Positions 55,205 through 64,000 of a stretch of 64,000 nt of DNA are shown in pieces (the first letter of the stretch is position 1; each line of letters opens with the position of its first letter). The notes beneath the pieces are model-generated. The model ran no database searches. It saw only the letters and a program-made list of their open reading frames with translations, and was not told where the DNA came from. Both the position numbers and the translations under genes were made by a program. Source of the DNA: Diploptera punctata (taxonomy: Eukaryota > Arthropoda > Insecta > Blattodea > Blaberidae); NCBI GenBank assembly GCA_030220185.1, contig JASPKZ010004199.1, positions 2,079,501 through 2,143,500 of the forward strand, given 5' to 3'.

Positions 55205-55610
55205 TTCATCATCATCACCATCATCCTAATGCGCGACAACATTAAAGGTAAACGTTTTGGCCTTCTCAACAATCCTCCTGCATGCCAGTCTGTCTCTTGC
55301 CATATTCAAATTAGTCACTTTCATTTTCTTTAGATCGTTCATTGTGTTACCCTCCCATATGATTTTCGGTTTTCCAACTGCTCTGCTTCCTAAAGGTTTC
55401 AATTTATAGGGACTCTTGCCCGGTCTCCGATCATCCATTCTTATCAAATGTCCAAGCCAACTAATTTTGAGAAATGTTGTATGGTTTACTATATTCTGAT
55501 TTTTGATTAATTTGTTTAGTTCGTTATTTGTTTTGATTCTCCAAACAGTTACCATCCTCTATTTAGTACAAATATTCTTCTTAAAATTTTCCTTTAAAAA
55601 ATATCACAGA
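55205..55610 (-). pseudogene. LINE C-terminal remnant with GAT tail
   Basis: Minus strand: KILRRIFVLNRG-like start near 55,600, then VWRIKTNNELNKLIKNQNIV, LKISWLGHLIRMDDRRPG, SRAVGKPKIIWEGNTMNDL and KMKVTNLNMARDRLACRRIV. This is the usual post-RT tail (xWLGHxxRM ... GxxxxGRPxxRW). The (GAT)n end is at 55,207-55,225. It belongs to a LINE subfamily different from the other remnants here. Confidence 0.8.
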
Positions 55611-56948
55611 TTTACTACACGTAAAATAATTCGAGGCTTGAAATTAGAGACCTCTATGATCAAAAGATGTCAACTTTTTGTACACATTTGTATCGCAACA
55701 CAAATGGCCTCATCTACCTATTTGTCAAGTATTATTTTTTTACTGCCCATGAGATCGTATTAAATAATAATCGAAGAATTATTTGTATACATTATATTTA
55801 CATGTTTCAAAGCATAGTTAAAAACATGTATACATACATTTCTAAAGATGAAAAAGAAAGCTTCCAATATTTACTCTGCCACTACTATGAACCAAAACAA
55901 AACAGTTTGTATATCCTTTGGTCCTAAACTTACTTACTATCTTCTAAATTGAGGCGGTTAGAAGCAAAGAGGTGTAGATGAAATATTTTCAGTATTGGGA
56001 AAACTGGTTTAAAGTTGAAGTTGTGTAAAAAAATCATTGGTAATTGAAAATTATAACTATCTTTTTTGTATGCACTTATGTATATCCACTTGCCACTAAG
56101 TGAAAATTATGCTTCAAGAATGTAATTATGCGCCAAACTATTTTTTTTTTGCGAAAAAAATCACATCCCATTGATTCTAACCGCCTCAATTATGTCCAGT
56201 TGTTTACCACTACAACCAATAATCACACTTTGTTCTACTCTTCAACCACGTGGTCGATATGTCCGCCAATTATTCTAATGCAATTATCCGCCCTAAGTCT
56301 GATGAAAAATTGACGGCGCATTCTTTGAGCATCTATGGTTCTTGGCAGATTGCATGATAAGCAATGAACACGCGTTTTCTTAGTATATGTGCATCTTTTA
56401 TGGGGACCGATCATTAAATTTCTCATAAATTAAAAAAAAAAAATCTCAAGGGTAAGTTCAGGAGAACGGGTAGCCAAGGAAGGGCAATCCATCTGTCATG
56501 AAAGACTGGAGTTAGATGCTCAGTGTAATAAGTTGATTAATCTTGTATTTACTTATCGCTTCAAATCTAGTGCGTAATATTTACAAATACCTATGTACAA
56601 TTTTCCTGATTTGTTTCTTGCCAAAGTGCTACAAATAGAAGATGTGCCGCTCTTATAAAATTAGATCATAATTTAGAAATTAGTAAGTTAAAGTACCTTT
56701 TATAGAAACTGTTTCCTTTGTTTTGTCCTCTTTAAATATCTCAACCCTTTTCAACCCTTTTCACCCTAATATATATATATATATTTATAATATCTGTATA
56801 TACAAGCGTTACTGCTATAAAGTAAATATTCTCTTTAATAATTTGCTTAACTGTTATGTTAGCCACTAGATGGCAGTTGAAAGAAATTTCCGCTACCTCT
56901 TGTGTGAATTGAGAATACTATATGTATAAGAAAATTGTATGTTTGTCT
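55611..56948. other. AT-rich DNA, nothing recognised
   Basis: Several short frames (60-86 codons) overlap here without motifs. A (TA)n tract lies at 56,769-56,784. Confidence 0.45.
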
Positions 56949-56952
56949 TGGA

Positions 56953-57030
56953 ATTCTTGGGTAGCTCAGTTGGTTAGAGCGCTAAAGGTACAGACTTTAG
57001 AGACTCGAGTTCAAATCCCGACTCAAGCAT
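56953..57030 (+). tRNA. tRNA-like unit, probable pseudogene or SINE head
   Basis: TCTTGGGTAGCTCAGTTGGT, TAGAGCG (D arm GCTC/GAGC), an anticodon arm CTAAAG..CTTTAG with loop GTACAGA, and a T arm with GAGTTCAAATCCCG (B box) form most of a cloverleaf. The acceptor stem pairs at 6 of 7 positions with CTCAAGC. One T-stem mismatch and a 6-bp anticodon stem argue against a working tRNA. A run of T (57,034 on) could terminate polymerase III. Nominal anticodon ACA is uncertain. Confidence 0.4.
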
Positions 57031-57512
57031 TCTTTTTTTCTTTTCATATCATATATATGTATATATATACATACACACACACACATTAGGGTGTCCTAAA
57101 AAATCTAAGTATTCTGTTTTTAACGCATGTTCTCTTAATTTATTTGTATAATGTTAAAACACAAGTACATGTTGGTGTACGTAGGCCCACGGCAACCGGT
57201 GTCGACTTGCTTCCGAAAATGTCAGGACTTCAAAACTTTGAAGAGAAAATTTGAACAATAATGTGTTTTATGGTAAAATAGTAAATAGTTATAAATGTTG
57301 GGCATATTAATGTTTTATTGTAAATAAACTTTTAGTTCTAGAATCCTTCTCGAAAAAAATTCATATTTTCATGTCTTATGTTCGGCATGAAGTCGGCACG
57401 GGTTGTCATGATCTAATCGCAATAATATTTGAGTTATTAAGGTCAAACAGAAAAATAGAGGGTATACATTCTTGATTTTGCGATAAAAGTACCTCCTTTA
57501 TGTCTTGATACA

Positions 57513-57514
57513 AC

Positions 57515-57553
<39 letters not shown>

Positions 57554-57875
57554 ATCCATAGTAATTCTGCCCGAGGGCAGGTCTTTCACTGCAATAATAG
57601 CATTTTCATGCTATGCTTTGCAGCTTTATTAGGGGATTATAAGTGTGGTAGCTTCCCGTTGCTTTCCACACCGGTGAAGGATGATGATGATGGCCGGATG
57701 ATTTTCGGGAACCGTTGGGCCCTAAGTTTCCTGACATTTGCCTTACAGGTGAGGAAAATCCTCGAAAAAAAAACCTCACCCAGTAGCCTATCCCAGTCGG
57801 GAATCGAGCCCGTGCCCGGTACGTGACAAGGCAGCACGCTACCTCGAGACCACAGCGGTGGACCTAATATATATA
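57513..57875 (-). mobile_element. SINE-alpha copy with 14-bp TSD
   Basis: ACCTAATATATATA occurs at 57513-57526 and 57862-57875. Between them lie a (TA)n stretch and the complete SINE on the minus strand (57,552-57,861): tail GCCCGAGGGCAGGTCTTTCA, the TAGCATTTTCATGCTA hairpin, and the head ACCTCGAGACCACAGCGGTG. It is somewhat more diverged than the 48.9-kb copy. Confidence 0.9.
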
Positions 57876-58754
57876 CATTCATGCATATTGTATATAGAAA
57901 CATGCACAGGAGTCACTTTACCCTGCATACAGAAGAATTATAAAAGTTGAAGATAGTTTTTTAATTCAGGTACTGCTAGCTGCAGAGGTAATAATGTAGC
58001 CACACAATGTAAAGCCTTGGATATATTATTCACAGCATATTGTGAGCGGATTATATAACATTTTTCCCTGCAAACGACTGTATATTATAAAGATTGTCTA
58101 ATTGCTCTGGGGGAGATTGCATTAGCAATGTTGGTACTACACACGACCTTTTTTTTTGGCTTCTTTTTTAATAAGATAAGAAGCTTTTAGTACAGTCCGT
58201 GTAGAAACGTGGTGACACTGCCAGGCCAATACACATGTTTCTATGAGTTAAACATGTCTTATTTATTCAATGAGACTAATCGTGAATCTCAGGGATGAAC
58301 CCCTACACCTGGAAATGGAAATGTACGCCTTACATATCCGATAATAATTATTTGAAGTTAAACGCATATTTTCTACATTGAAGGGAAGAATTTTTTTTCT
58401 TCCGAAGGTAAACATTATTTCGTTTAATTTTCCTCGCCCCAAAATATTACTTAACCTTTACGAGAAGGGAATATCGATTCTCAGGTCCCAACGCGGACAC
58501 GCCATCCGGTAACACATGATTTTGAAACAACAGTATTAAAGATGTCAAGGTATTTTCACGACAGTACAGTATTCTACAATTATTTCATAATACGAAGTGA
58601 AAAACGGTTATGTTTTTCGTTTCAGATGGAACAGTTTCCGCCTATAGGGGTTTCGCGTCCAGAAAATAACATTGCTCTTATGCAACAATTCTTTCTAGTA
58701 AAAGAGACTTTAACCTCTTTGGTATACTAATTGTTCAAATTGTTTACAATGAAC
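57876..58754. other. No confident feature
   Basis: No motif or repeat partner was recognised. Confidence 0.4.
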
Positions 58755-58990
58755 AGACGACAAGATTGAAGTTCTACAAAACAACGGTGGTACCAGTACT
58801 TTTATGCAGTAGTAAGTCCTGGGTAACAAATAAGAGGAGTTAGAGTAGAATACAAAGTGCAGAAATTTCCTTTTTAAGGAGCAAAGGATGCACAAAATTG
58901 GGCTACATAAGAAATGGAGAAATAAGAAGAGAACTAGAAACATATTCAATAAATGATCAAATTCAACAACACCGCGTCGCACATAGGAGT
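58755..58990 (+). pseudogene. LINE-B 3' remnant
   Basis: Reads RLKFYKTTVVPVLLCSSKSW, SRIQSAEISFLRSKGCTKLG and YIRNGEIRRELETYSINDQI with one stop. These match IKMYNVMAVPTILYGCETW, RIQTAEMRFLRQVKGCTRLD and RIRNEDIREELKVQPLLDKV. It breaks off before the terminal block. Confidence 0.75.
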
Positions 58991-59132
58991 ATTGGCATAA
59001 AATATCCGGTCAAAATTATCTAAAGTGTCTTTTGAAATAAAAACAAAAATATTTTAAATATTGTGGTGTTTAATAATCAAAAATTTAAATAATAGCTCCA
59101 AAAACAGTTTTGAGAAAATGACTCTAAGAAAG

Positions 59133-59945
59133 TTACTCATCTTCTTCATCATCACCATCATGATCATCGTTATCTTCATTTTCATCGTAAGATGACGAAG
59201 ATAATGGAGCTGGTATGATTGCAATCATTAGATTCAGTGCATCTTTGGAAAACGCCTTTTCCTTCAACTTCGGCTTAGGTCTAATGGAACTTAAATAAGG
59301 AACTCAACAATAATCTGTTCATGATGTCCTGTTACACTCCTGTCGTACATTTTTTTCTTGAGTAATACTGCCTATATTCTCGAAAAGTTTTATTCCGGGC
59401 CTCAGCGGCTTTCTCCGATAATTGGTCAATCGGCAAAATTCCTTGGCTTATTACTTTGGCTCCATGGATCAATCCTTTGTGAACTGTAGGTGGTATAGGA
59501 TGCCAACTATACAATTCAACATAAAATTTTGCCGTTTCGTGTGCATATGTAGCAAATTTATCAGCATATATGTTGTGTCCAGTAGAAATAACATCGAGGA
59601 TTGCCCGAAATCGTTTGATTAGGTTGACATTAGCACCAGTAATTCGGAAAGATGTATGCGGCTCTGCAAAAAACTTCGTGATGTGTTACTATCATTGGTG
59701 TTCCCGAATCCTGCATGATTTAAAATACCATATTTATCCTTAGGACAATGAATAAATTCAGCAAGTGTTTTTGCTAAAAAGTCACATTTTTCATTAATAT
59801 TCTTTCTTTGCGTTCTCTCATAATATCTTACAAAGCTCTCCTCGTGAAAGTTGTAACTGGTTCTGCAGTATCTAAAAAAAGATAAAAACCTATTGACTTC
59901 AACGCATCACAAATCCGAATGGCGCATGGAGGCACATAATTTGTT
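59133..59945 (-). pseudogene. RAG1/Transib-like transposase C-terminal remnant
   Basis: On the minus strand the blocks, in order, are YVPPCAIRICDALKSIGFYL; FHEESFVRYYERTQRKNINE and KYGILNHAGFGNTNDSNTSR; then, after a frame change in the T-run at 59,668-59,673, ITGANVNLIKRFRAILDVIS, KFATYAHETAKFYVELYSWH, PPTVHKGLIHGAKVI and LPIDQLSEKAAEARNKTFRE. A further shift near 59,300 leads to PKPKLKEKAFSKDALNLMIA and an acidic end (SSSYDENEDNDDHDGDDEED) with stop at 59,133-59,135. The GNTxxxNTxR and LSExAxEARNKxxRxYR motifs resemble the region carrying the third catalytic acidic residue in Transib/RAG1-family recombinases; that Glu is retained. Assignment is from recalled motifs, not a search. At least three frameshifts disable it. 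Confidence 0.55.
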
Positions 59946-60499
59946 TTGTTTTATTTGGTAAAGGTTATTCATAACTACAAGCTTGTCAAAAAAGAAAGGC
60001 TTGACAAGTAAACAAAAGCACGATTGTTTAAACATTTCATACAAATAAATCCCAATTCACAGTTCATATTTATTCATCTCATATATACATTATTTAAACT
60101 GCAAATTAATAAACCACTAGATTAAAATAATCTTCTAACCTTGTACTTCCAGATTCATAATATTTTTTCTCCACAGACCAACACCCGAAAACACAATTTC
60201 AACTGAAATCCAGTAAACTAATACAAGCGCAGAACTCAGACGTGAGATTTCGACAATGGCTTGGTTTCGACTAAACACTGGGGGTGAAGCATGCACATGG
60301 GTGACCTTGATGATTACATATAGATGTATCAGTTATTAAGGTTGAAAATTCAGGGGCCATTGCAGGTTGATAACTAACTTCATGTTTTAGACTTTTGACC
60401 GGTTTTTTAACGTATTTACTCCTCTGTGCATCGGCTGGAAACTGCATGTTCAAAAAATGGAATTAACGAGATTGCACAACATAGCATATCATTATAAAC
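59946..60499. other. No confident feature
   Basis: This may include more of the RAG1-like element, but no TIR or motif was found. Confidence 0.35.
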
Positions 60500-60590
60500 A
60501 CAGGGATTAAGGGATATAGGAAGACCTAGGAAGAGATGGAAGGAATCATTGTGAATTCGGAACAGGTGAATCGCCTAAACCTTGAAGTGT
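60500..60590 (+). pseudogene. Minimal LINE-B 3'-end scrap
   Basis: GACCTAGGAAGAGATGGAAG encodes RPRKRWKE, the GRPRRRW block that ends LINE-B proteins. GGAACAGGTGAATCGCCTAA then resembles the family 3' end. Too short for certainty. Confidence 0.4.
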
Positions 60591-61852
60591 CCTTTTATGT
60601 GAGATTTATTTATTAGTCAATTCATTTGAAATTAACAATTTATTTAAATAGTTCCATCTACAACTTTTCCAAGAAGGTGGCTGCTCGGATTTATGAAAAA
60701 AAAATTCGGGACTATTATTACCACCCACATATTTAATAAAGTTAGGGGGAGTACTCAATTACCGGAACAGCGGGTAGCGGATATGACATTCAACTACCGG
60801 TATCCTCTTTCAATGAAACTTAGAGATAAATTATATTTCCATCTCTGTCATTCAGTCTGCGGCGTCAAGTGGCAACTGCGATCCCACAAGAGCAACACTA
60901 TTTTCTAGACATGAAAAACTCTGTAGCAGCGGACCATTCCGATAAAGGTCAATGCAACTTCTCGGGTGTAGAAAATTCGACGACGCGACTTCCTTCGGAG
61001 GTTTTATTAGTTACTTTAGAAAATTCGACGACGCGACTTCCTTCGGAGGTTTTATTAGTTACTTACAGTATTTTCATTTAACGACGCTGTTTAACAGCCC
61101 ATATCGTGAATGTCGGAATGCAATGCTGGATGCGAAAGAACCGATAAATTTTGCGCAAAAGCATATTTTATCAGATTTGATGTTATTTTACATGCCGTAT
61201 ATCTACAACATGGTATCGCTCCCTTTACTTCCTTCCCAAAGAAACCCAGGATTTTAGGTTCTTTTAAAAATCGATCGATCTCGACCGGGTTTGAACCTGC
61301 AAACCTTGAAGAGTTAAACGATATCCCTATATCCTAGAATATGAGAAACACGTTAAAAAAATTAATATTCTAAAATATGGTGTCCTTGGAAGGAGATGTT
61401 AAAATCGTATATATCCGTATTACAGAAGACGTACAGAATACCACCATAAAAAATTGGAATATTTAAGGTCGTGACTTCCTTCAGAGGAGAAGTTAAAATT
61501 CTGCTTTCCTGAATCGCAAACTATGTTTATCAGATTTGAAAACAATTTATATTTGATCTATAAATATTATTTAGGTATAGTGGTTCAGTTCCTGATGTCG
61601 ATATTAGCCACGTAGCAGAAGTTAAACTTTACACTTACTGAACGGAAATACACGGATAATAATTGTAAACAGGATAAAATGTTAAAATAAAAAAATTAAT
61701 ATCTGAGATCTCAGTCCTCCTCAGCACAGTGATATTCAGTTAGTAGGCTTCGCAACACGTTGCTTCTTCACTAGTAAAAAAGTTTGTTTTTAATGCAGAA
61801 GATGGAATATTCTCCGAATGGTATACGAAGTTTTTAATTCAAAGTTTACTTA
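60591..61852. other. Unassigned, with one tandem duplication
   Basis: The GGTCGTGACTTCCTTCAGAG phrase near 61,466 resembles the GACGACGCGACTTCCTTCGGAGG unit at 60,980 and 61,028, so a decayed repeat may cover much of 60,900-61,520. No gene is supported. Confidence 0.35.
60971..61064. repeat. Two tandem copies of a 48-bp unit
   Basis: GAAAATTCGACGACGCGACT followed by TCCTTCGGAGGTTTTATTAG and TTACTT is present twice in perfect tandem (60,971 and 61,019). The identity implies recent duplication. Confidence 0.95.
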
Positions 61853-62282
61853 CAAGTGAACTTTCAAACATTGCAGCTGAAACCTTCTTTGAAATTTCTC
61901 CCTGAGAAGCGTTGTGATTGTCCAAGGCTGTGTCCAAAAAATAATCTGCCGCTCTTAACTGTAAGTCACTAAAATCCAGGCCCAATCTGTCTCATTTAAA
62001 CTACAGGGAACTAATGCATACAGTTTTTGACTTGGAGAATAGGATAACCCTGACAAACTGCCGTCCGCGCCGCTCCCCGCCTCATTTCACTTCGCTCTAC
62101 TCAATCAGAGACGTCCATCTGCTTCGTACGTGGTTGCCATTGCTTGATTCTGGCTTTGATTTCTGTGCCATGCAGTTAAAAGCGGTATACAATTTTTCAT
62201 TCACGGCCTTCATACATCCCAATGTTTATCTGGAAGAAATTTAAAGATAGGTTTCGGGATGCAATGGTTGAAAGTTCCCTTG
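61853..62282 (-). mobile_element. TIR element, 430 bp, copy 2 with TA target duplication
   Basis: Left CAAGTGAACTTTCAAACATT and right (inverted) CAAGGGAACTTTCAACCATT open TIRs of about 55 bp. TA precedes (61851-61852) and follows (62283-62284), as in Tc1/mariner-type elements. The interior, read in reverse, matches 50,430-50,620 (TTCAAAAAATAATCTGCCG-like, AGCCAGAATCAAGCAATGG). The 76-codon frame inside (62,014-62,244) is not conserved in the other copy. Confidence 0.85.
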
Positions 62283-62436
62283 TAGGTTAAAAATGTTTGA
62301 TTTTTAACTGCTGAAAATGAAATGTGTTCCCAGAAAGGCCTATGAAGTTTTTAAACTGAAATTTGACTTAGTTTAGTACAACTGAGATGTCGGGTACATA
62401 ATTTATTATTTTAACATTTTATATAGTATCCTTTTT

Positions 62437-62890
62437 CACCGCTGTGTTCTCCGGGTAGCGTCGCTGCCTCGTACGCAGCGGGTCCAGGTTCTATTCGCAG
62501 TCGGAACATGTTTTCTGGGTGTTGTTTTTTTTCGAGAGTTTTCCTCGCTCGTAAGATAAATATCAGGAATCTTTAAGGCCCAACGGTCCGCAAATATCAT
62601 CTGGCCATCATAATAATTTTATCATATTCGCCATGTTTATATAATTGTTGCATGTGTGAATTGTGTGTTCCGTCTTATATTGTGTTGTCATGGAGGAGGC
62701 CTAACAATGAGCTGATCACTCATTCGGGGAGGCCTAACAATGAGCTGATCACTCATTCGGGGAGGCCTTCCATGTACTGATGTGATATAAATGTATGTGC
62801 GTGATCCATTTGTAAAAAAAAAATCTCTCCCCCGACAGGTCGTGCCACTCTAAGGCTCGGGTGGTGTTTGAGACGTAAAAGTATCCATGA
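62437..62890 (+). mobile_element. SINE-gamma copy with internal 33-bp duplication
   Basis: The head has GCTGTGTTCTCCGGGTAGCG and GGTCCAGGTTCTATTCGCAG (a damaged B box), then TAAGATAAATATCAGGAATC and CTGGCCATCATAATAATTTT, as in the copy at 49,915. The 3' part shares GAGCTGATCACTCATTCGGG and CCCGACAGGTCGTGCCACTC. A 33-bp unit beginning GGAGGCCTAACAATGAGCTG is tandemly duplicated at 62,695-62,760. Confidence 0.8.
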
Positions 62891-63407
62891 AGACGAGAGG
62901 ATAAAATGCGTTAATGTAATGGAATATAATATCCTTTACGGTGGTTCATAGTTACTTTAAACGTACTGAAGTAAACAATAAATTTAAGTTGTTTCTGCTG
63001 AACTAGTGATTACAACACGGCGCAGAAACGTGCGTCTTCACGCTCACCAGGGTATGTTGTTATGGCTTATAGATACAACACAAGTACTTCCGACATAATA
63101 AAAAATGTTATACGAGACGGCAGCTGTGTTTGTAGGAATCAACAAACGACACGATTTTCAGTGTGAACTTGTGGTAGTAGAATATGTTAAGAATTCAGAT
63201 AAGTATTTAAAGCATAACTATATTATAATTTAATTGCAGCTTTTGTAGATTATGAGTTTCGAGATTGAATGTAATCATCAAGTTCTGATTATCAGACTGT
63301 ACTATCTTGCTGCTGTTTATGTGAACCAATGAAAACAGTATAAACAGCTGACATTCAACGTAAGGAAAAATTCATATTTCTGTGCTCTTAGTCATTACTG
63401 GGAATTA
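62891..63407. other. No confident feature
   Basis: No motif or repeat partner was recognised. Confidence 0.4.
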
Positions 63408-63790
63408 AACCTTGCCTTGGCGCAGAGCTATGGGACTTGCGCTGATTCGATGGGGGATAAATTTTACAAAAACTGTAAATTTAAAATGTATTCTTACTTT
63501 AATCCTGGCTATTTTGCTGCAATAAAATTATTATTATTATTATTATAAATTTTCTCATGGAATTTCGGCCAGTATGGGACGATGCCCATCCAGCATCGTA
63601 AAGAATTTGGGTAGCTACAATAAATAGCGGCTCCAGGTTTAGGGAAACCATCTTTAACGGCTGGGACCCAACGTGCTGACCACAAGTCACCCCTACATTG
63701 GCTGGATTATCGTCTACCTCTGTGATTACTACAATTGGATGTGAGCCCAGCCGGCTGCTAGATCAAGAGCCTTCTAGGCCTGTCGCGACA
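63408..63790 (+). mobile_element. SINE-beta, head-truncated, with a small retroposed insert
   Basis: CTTGGCGCAGAGCTATGGGA, ACTTGCGCTGATTCGATGGG (B-box region), then ATTTCGGCCAGTATGGGACG, GTAGCTACAATAAATAGCGG and GTGAGCCCAGCCGGCTG follow the 35.5-kb copy. The A box is missing. A 79-bp insert (63,466-63,544) splits it. Confidence 0.85.
63457..63553 (+). mobile_element. 79-bp LINE 3'-end insertion with 9-bp TSD
   Basis: ATAAATTTT occurs at 63457-63465 and 63545-63553. The insert ends GCTGCAATAAAA(TTA)n, an ATT-type tail as in LINE-C, but the rest does not match LINE-C closely. It is an extreme 5' truncation of an unidentified LINE. Confidence 0.8.
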
Positions 63791-64000
63791 TGAAAAAAAA
63801 AAGAGAAAGAAAAAAGATTAAACCTCTCCTTTCAATGACGCGTGGTTGACTGAGCTTCAGCCATACAGTAGAAGTCACTTTGAATTCTGAACAGAGGTCA
63901 GATGTAAACAAGAACAGGTTTCACACTTACAAAGTATACTTCGATGGAACATAAAAGTTACGCACTGACTGTTCGGAACATCTGGAGTGAAATATAACTA
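63791..64000. other. No confident feature
   Basis: An A-rich tract (63,793-63,820) may be the SINE-beta tail. The remainder is unremarkable. Confidence 0.4.

Noticed and set aside
55029..55272. Frames with poly-Leu or poly-Ile
   Set aside because: Translation of the (ATT)n tail of LINE-C copy 2.
62014..62244. 76-codon frame
   Set aside because: Lies inside the TA-flanked MITE and is not conserved in its other copy.

Overview
This is AT-rich, intron-scale or intergenic nuclear DNA from an animal, most probably an insect. Three things point that way: many degraded non-LTR retrotransposons (LINEs) of types common in arthropods, several tRNA-derived SINE families with RNA polymerase III A and B boxes, and dense AT, AAT and ATT microsatellites. 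The frequently recurring word TAGGCCTAC and the repeat mix suggest a large-genome orthopteroid such as a cockroach or termite; that placement is inference. I found no convincing host protein-coding gene, rRNA, CRISPR or bacterial feature. Almost every translatable stretch belongs to a transposable element, and all of them are broken.

Layout. 1-5,000: a 278-bp tandem duplication, a small TIR element, and a 1.24-kb hAT element with a perfect 8-bp target-site duplication (TSD) carrying a CGBP1/BED-like domain. 5,600-7,640: a 5'-truncated LINE with a 12-bp TSD, then a LINE tail. 8,200-11,000: two SINEs, one interrupted by an unclassified 0.7-kb element ('U'). 12,000-14,900: a LINE tail, a Jockey/R1-like reverse transcriptase relic, and a Harbinger-like MITE. 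15,200-17,335: a long microsatellite grown from a LINE tail, with a second LINE inserted in the same relic. 18,200-25,760: LINE remnants (one internally deleted and containing another LINE) and a tandemly expanded repeat. 28,200-31,260: a truncated CR1/Jockey-type LINE, SINEs, and an RTE-like LINE end. 33,000-36,620: a LINE whose 3' end matches a SINE tail, a LINE split by a hAT-type MITE, a large fold-back repeat, and SINEs. 39,850-44,236: LINE tails and the best-preserved RTE-like LINE (12-bp TSD). 44,760-50,770: fold-back repeats, the second U copy, several SINEs with TSDs, and a three-level nest of insertions. 51,230-55,610: a nearly full-length two-ORF CR1/Jockey-type LINE. 56,900-64,000: a tRNA-like unit, SINEs, a RAG1/Transib-like transposase relic, and a second copy of a TA-flanked MITE.

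LINE families are labelled here for cross-reference. LINE-A has a TAAG-repeat tail; LINE-B is RTE-like with GAT or AAG tails; LINE-C is CR1/Jockey-type with an ATT tail; LINE-D has a GATA tail; LINE-E is the family seen at 7,140 and 19,610; LINE-F is the remnant at 33,062. SINE families: alpha (complete copy at 48,875), beta (35,511), gamma (49,915 and 62,437), delta (29,565), epsilon (45,400).

Functional links: alpha SINEs end in about 50 bp that match the 3' end of LINE-F, so LINE-F-type machinery probably mobilised them. Gamma SINEs share alpha's tRNA head and body but carry a different 3' part, which indicates modular tail exchange. Nested insertions bounded by TSDs allow relative dating at several loci.
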